From Agaribacillus aureus (GTDB taxonomy: Bacteria > Bacteroidota > Bacteroidia > Cytophagales > Cyclobacteriaceae): DNA of 64,000 bases. Position 1 is the first letter of the stretch. Each line of letters opens with the position of its first letter. Positions 62,351-64,000 of this stretch are shown piece by piece. Where the stretch lies: positions 117,716 through 181,715 of the forward strand of contig JAUJEB010000012.1 in NCBI GenBank assembly GCA_030442055.1, given 5' to 3'. Made by a program: the position numbers and the translations under genes. Below the pieces are notes generated by a model. The model saw only the letters and a list, made by a program, of their open reading frames with translations. It was not told where the DNA came from and did not search any database.

Positions 62351-62453
62351 TATAACCTACCGTTCAAACCGTCTGCTTGTTGAACAAATTAATAATCCGG
62401 GTGTAAATACAATTTTACAGCAGCTCAAAAAAATCGACTTTATCAAATACTAG
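62345..62453 (+). pseudogene. 3' stub of a small gene (tentative)
   Basis: The last ~35 codons of an open frame ending at TAG 62451-62453 read like protein (LLVEQINNPGVNTILQQLKK and IDFIKY at the end), but the upstream part coincides with the repeat and has no plausible start. Probably a gene truncated by the repeat; the family is unknown. Confidence 0.3.
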
Positions 62454-62603
62454 TTCCGAAATATTGGAACCAGATCCCAAATTATTTGAATAAAACACTT
62501 TAATTTTATTTTTTAGTGATTTTTTATTGACATTTTAACTTGCTGTAATTCAGTCTTGTATAAAAAATGTCGAGAATTCTGATATTTTTTTAGTTTAAAA
62601 GCC

Positions 62604-62634
62604 TTGCTTGGTATTACTCTTCCAATTAGCTTTG
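62604..62634 (+). promoter_or_regulatory. Promoter of the coiled-coil protein gene
   Basis: TTG (62604-62606)-N20-TAGCTTTG (62627-62634), a good match to the Bacteroidota consensus. A second TTG at 62608-62610 gives a 16-bp spacer. The leader to the start at 62891 would be about 250 nt. Confidence 0.5.
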
Positions 62635-62890
62635 TATATCTCAATCGTGCAAGTAAGCCAATCTCTCATTCCATATTGGCGCTCTGCACTCAGGCAGGTC
62701 CTGTCAAATGTCGTAACACCCCCATAGAGAATGTAAGACCATGAGTTATGCTGTTAGCTGACTTATGAAAGATGTTTGTTTGCAATAAGAATTGCTTCAC
62801 TCTTTCAACAGCAATTAATTTTTATGATAGCCCCGGCATTTTGCTGCTTTGCTATGTGCAAAGTATCAATGCTGTTAAAAATTATTTATT

Positions 62891-64000
62891 TTGGAAAACG
62901 GGAAACCTATATTTCGACTAATACTAATTTTGCCAATGATTTTTGGCTTGTTATGCTCTGGGCAGCTATTTGCCTGGCAGGTGGCAACGCATAAAGTGGA
63001 AATCACTGACAAAAAATCTTACCTTTCTTTGGACAGTCTTCCTGATCCCAAGTCAGCGCCTGTCTATAGTCGGCTTAAAAAATCAATGGATAGTCTGCAA
63101 TACTTAGAAAGTCGGCTCACCAACTACCAATTAAACACAGACAGCCTTACCCCCGATCAGTTAAAAAAGGTAATGGCACTTAAATCGAAAAGTGATAGCT
63201 TGCTTAACCGGATGGAATCGGCACAAAAAGAAGCTGCCACCAGGCTAACCCTGTTGGAAAACAAGGCATCCCACCTGCAAGACTCCATTCATCAGGCCTT
63301 GCAAGGCAAAATAGAGCAGCTTCGGTCCAAAGGCAAATTGAGCCCTAAGCTCGACAGTCTGTGGCAAAAATCAAATCACCTGGCCGTACAGGAAAAATTA
63401 GTAGGCAAGACCGGAAAGTTGAAAGATGCAGCGAGCCAGGTTGGGAACCTGGACCAGCTGACCAACCAGCTGAGGCAGGAAAAAATTTCACCGGAATTTA
63501 CCAATAGTCTTCATAAAAAACTCTCCGAGCTAAAAGGTACCATACATGAAAAAGAGCAACTGTCTCTGGTCAAAAGCCAGGCAGAGACCTGGAAATCCAC
63601 TTTTAACAAAGAGTTTGAACAACTGGGCCAAAGCATCAATATGGATAAACTAAACCTCAGCCAACAACCATGGCAGGAATACACGGGGAAAGTGCAATCC
63701 TATCAGGAGCAGGTAAATAACGCCCCGGAAGTATTAGAACAAAAAGCCCGGGATCTTGAGGAGGTAAAAGCTTTCGAAAATAAAAAGGCCGCTTTCAGCC
63801 CCTATCAGGAACAAATGAGTCAAATGGGAGAGAAGGGGTATGCAAAGGAAAAGGCGGTGCAAAAGGCCAAAATCATGGCCAAGGACCATTTTGCCGGACA
63901 GCAAGAGAAACTGTTGGCGGCCCAAAGTAAACTGACCAAGCTAAAACAAAAGATGGGTAAATTTGGTGCATTGAACGGAGGGAAGCTTAAAAAAGAAAAT
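62891..64000 (+). CDS. Secreted coiled-coil protein (3' end outside the window)
   Basis: At least 370 residues, open to the last base. A TTG at 62891 gives a convincing signal peptide (MENGKPIFRLILILPMIFGL, ending near LFAWQ); an ATG at 62936 is the alternative start. The mature protein is almost entirely helical heptads rich in Lys, Gln, Leu and Ser (SLDSLPDPKS, SELKGTIHEKEQLSLVKSQA, GKVQSYQEQVNNAPEVLEQK). No family recognised. Probably a periplasmic or surface structural protein, perhaps the N-terminus of a much longer one. Confidence 0.75.
   Translation, partial: MENGKPIFRLILILPMIFGLLCSGQLFAWQVATHKVEITDKKSYLSLDSLPDPKSAPVYSRLKKSMDSLQYLESRLTNYQLNTDSLTPDQLKKVMALKSKSDSLLNRMESAQKEAATRLTLLENKASHLQDSIHQALQGKIEQLRSKGKLSPKLDSLWQKSNHLAVQEKLVGKTGKLKDAASQVGNLDQLTNQLRQEKISPEFTNSLHKKLSELKGTIHEKEQLSLVKSQAETWKSTFNKEFEQLGQSINMDKLNLSQQPWQEYTGKVQSYQEQVNNAPEVLEQKARDLEEVKAFENKKAAFSPYQEQMSQMGEKGYAKEKAVQKAKIMAKDHFAGQQEKLLAAQSKLTKLKQKMGKFGALNGGKLKKEN

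Larger units (their letters stand above)
62175..62890. other. Intergenic region with dispersed-repeat remnant and gene stub
   Basis: 716 bp. 62225-62350 resembles a decayed dispersed Bacteroidota repeat; 62345-62453 reads as the end of a small gene; the rest leads to the coiled-coil gene and holds a promoter at 62604-62634. Confidence 0.5.

Noticed and set aside
1..64000. CRISPR arrays, tRNA or rRNA genes and intact insertion sequences
   Set aside because: None seen on reading both strands: no repeat-spacer pattern, no cloverleaf candidate and no transposase.

Overview
The window looks like a chromosomal segment of a Bacteroidota bacterium, most likely a marine Cytophagales-type organism. 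The evidence is the Bacteroidota-style promoters (TTTG, then TAnnTTTG), the rarity of strong Shine-Dalgarno sequences, many lipoproteins with short lipoboxes, a fused ResB/CcsA cytochrome assembly protein, a one-component histidine kinase with TPR sensor, a CzcA-TolC fusion, a type IX secretion-like C-terminal domain and formylglycine sulfatases. No rRNA, tRNA, CRISPR array, intact insertion sequence or SusC/SusD pair was seen. Both window ends cut a gene.

Layout. 1-3.9 kb: 3' part of a cytochrome c biogenesis gene, then a minus-strand lipoprotein/DoxX pair and an AraC regulator. 4.0-8.8 kb: minus-strand glycan genes (two sulfatases and a GH29 alpha-L-fucosidase). 9.2-14.3 kb: a TPR histidine kinase/LuxR-type response regulator pair followed by a beta-barrel-like protein and two paralogous lipoproteins; matching palindromes precede both units. 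14.6-24.5 kb: mixed genes (universal stress protein, a 63-residue-repeat surface protein, DUF1080 protein, MerR/SRPBCC pair, membrane-bound LuxR-HTH protein, FtsX-type permease, AAC(3)-I-like acetyltransferase, ParB-like protein). 25.7-28.2 kb: an alpha-oxoamine synthase/GNAT fusion, probably for sphingo- or sulfonolipids, followed by a MarR relic.

30.4-38.8 kb is a complete hexuronate route: glucuronate isomerase, an SDR fructuronate reductase, mannonate dehydratase, KDG kinase, KDPG aldolase and a three-part TRAP transporter, followed by an SLC13-type anion carrier. 40.4-47.8 kb: a PagL-like lipid A deacylase and a heavy-metal efflux operon. 48.2-55.1 kb: an oxidative L-fucose pathway (fuconate dehydratase, keto-deoxy-fuconate dehydrogenase, diketo-acid hydrolase, L-fucose dehydrogenase), an AraC regulator and a third sulfatase. 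The rest holds a sterol-desaturase-family protein, a YcaQ-type glycosylase, an AraC regulator with its likely operator, lipoproteins, PhzF and the start of a coiled-coil protein.

The sulfatases and fucosidase could desulfate and trim a sulfated fucose- and uronate-containing polysaccharide such as a fucoidan. The released L-fucose and glucuronate would feed the two sugar-acid pathways, both ending in pyruvate plus a C3 product. Two of these pathway genes, kdgK and the hydrolase, share a nearly identical 37-bp leader. The least explained parts are the two-component/palindrome/paired-lipoprotein module at 9.0-14.3 kb, the internal start at the CzcA-TolC joint and several structured intergenic elements.
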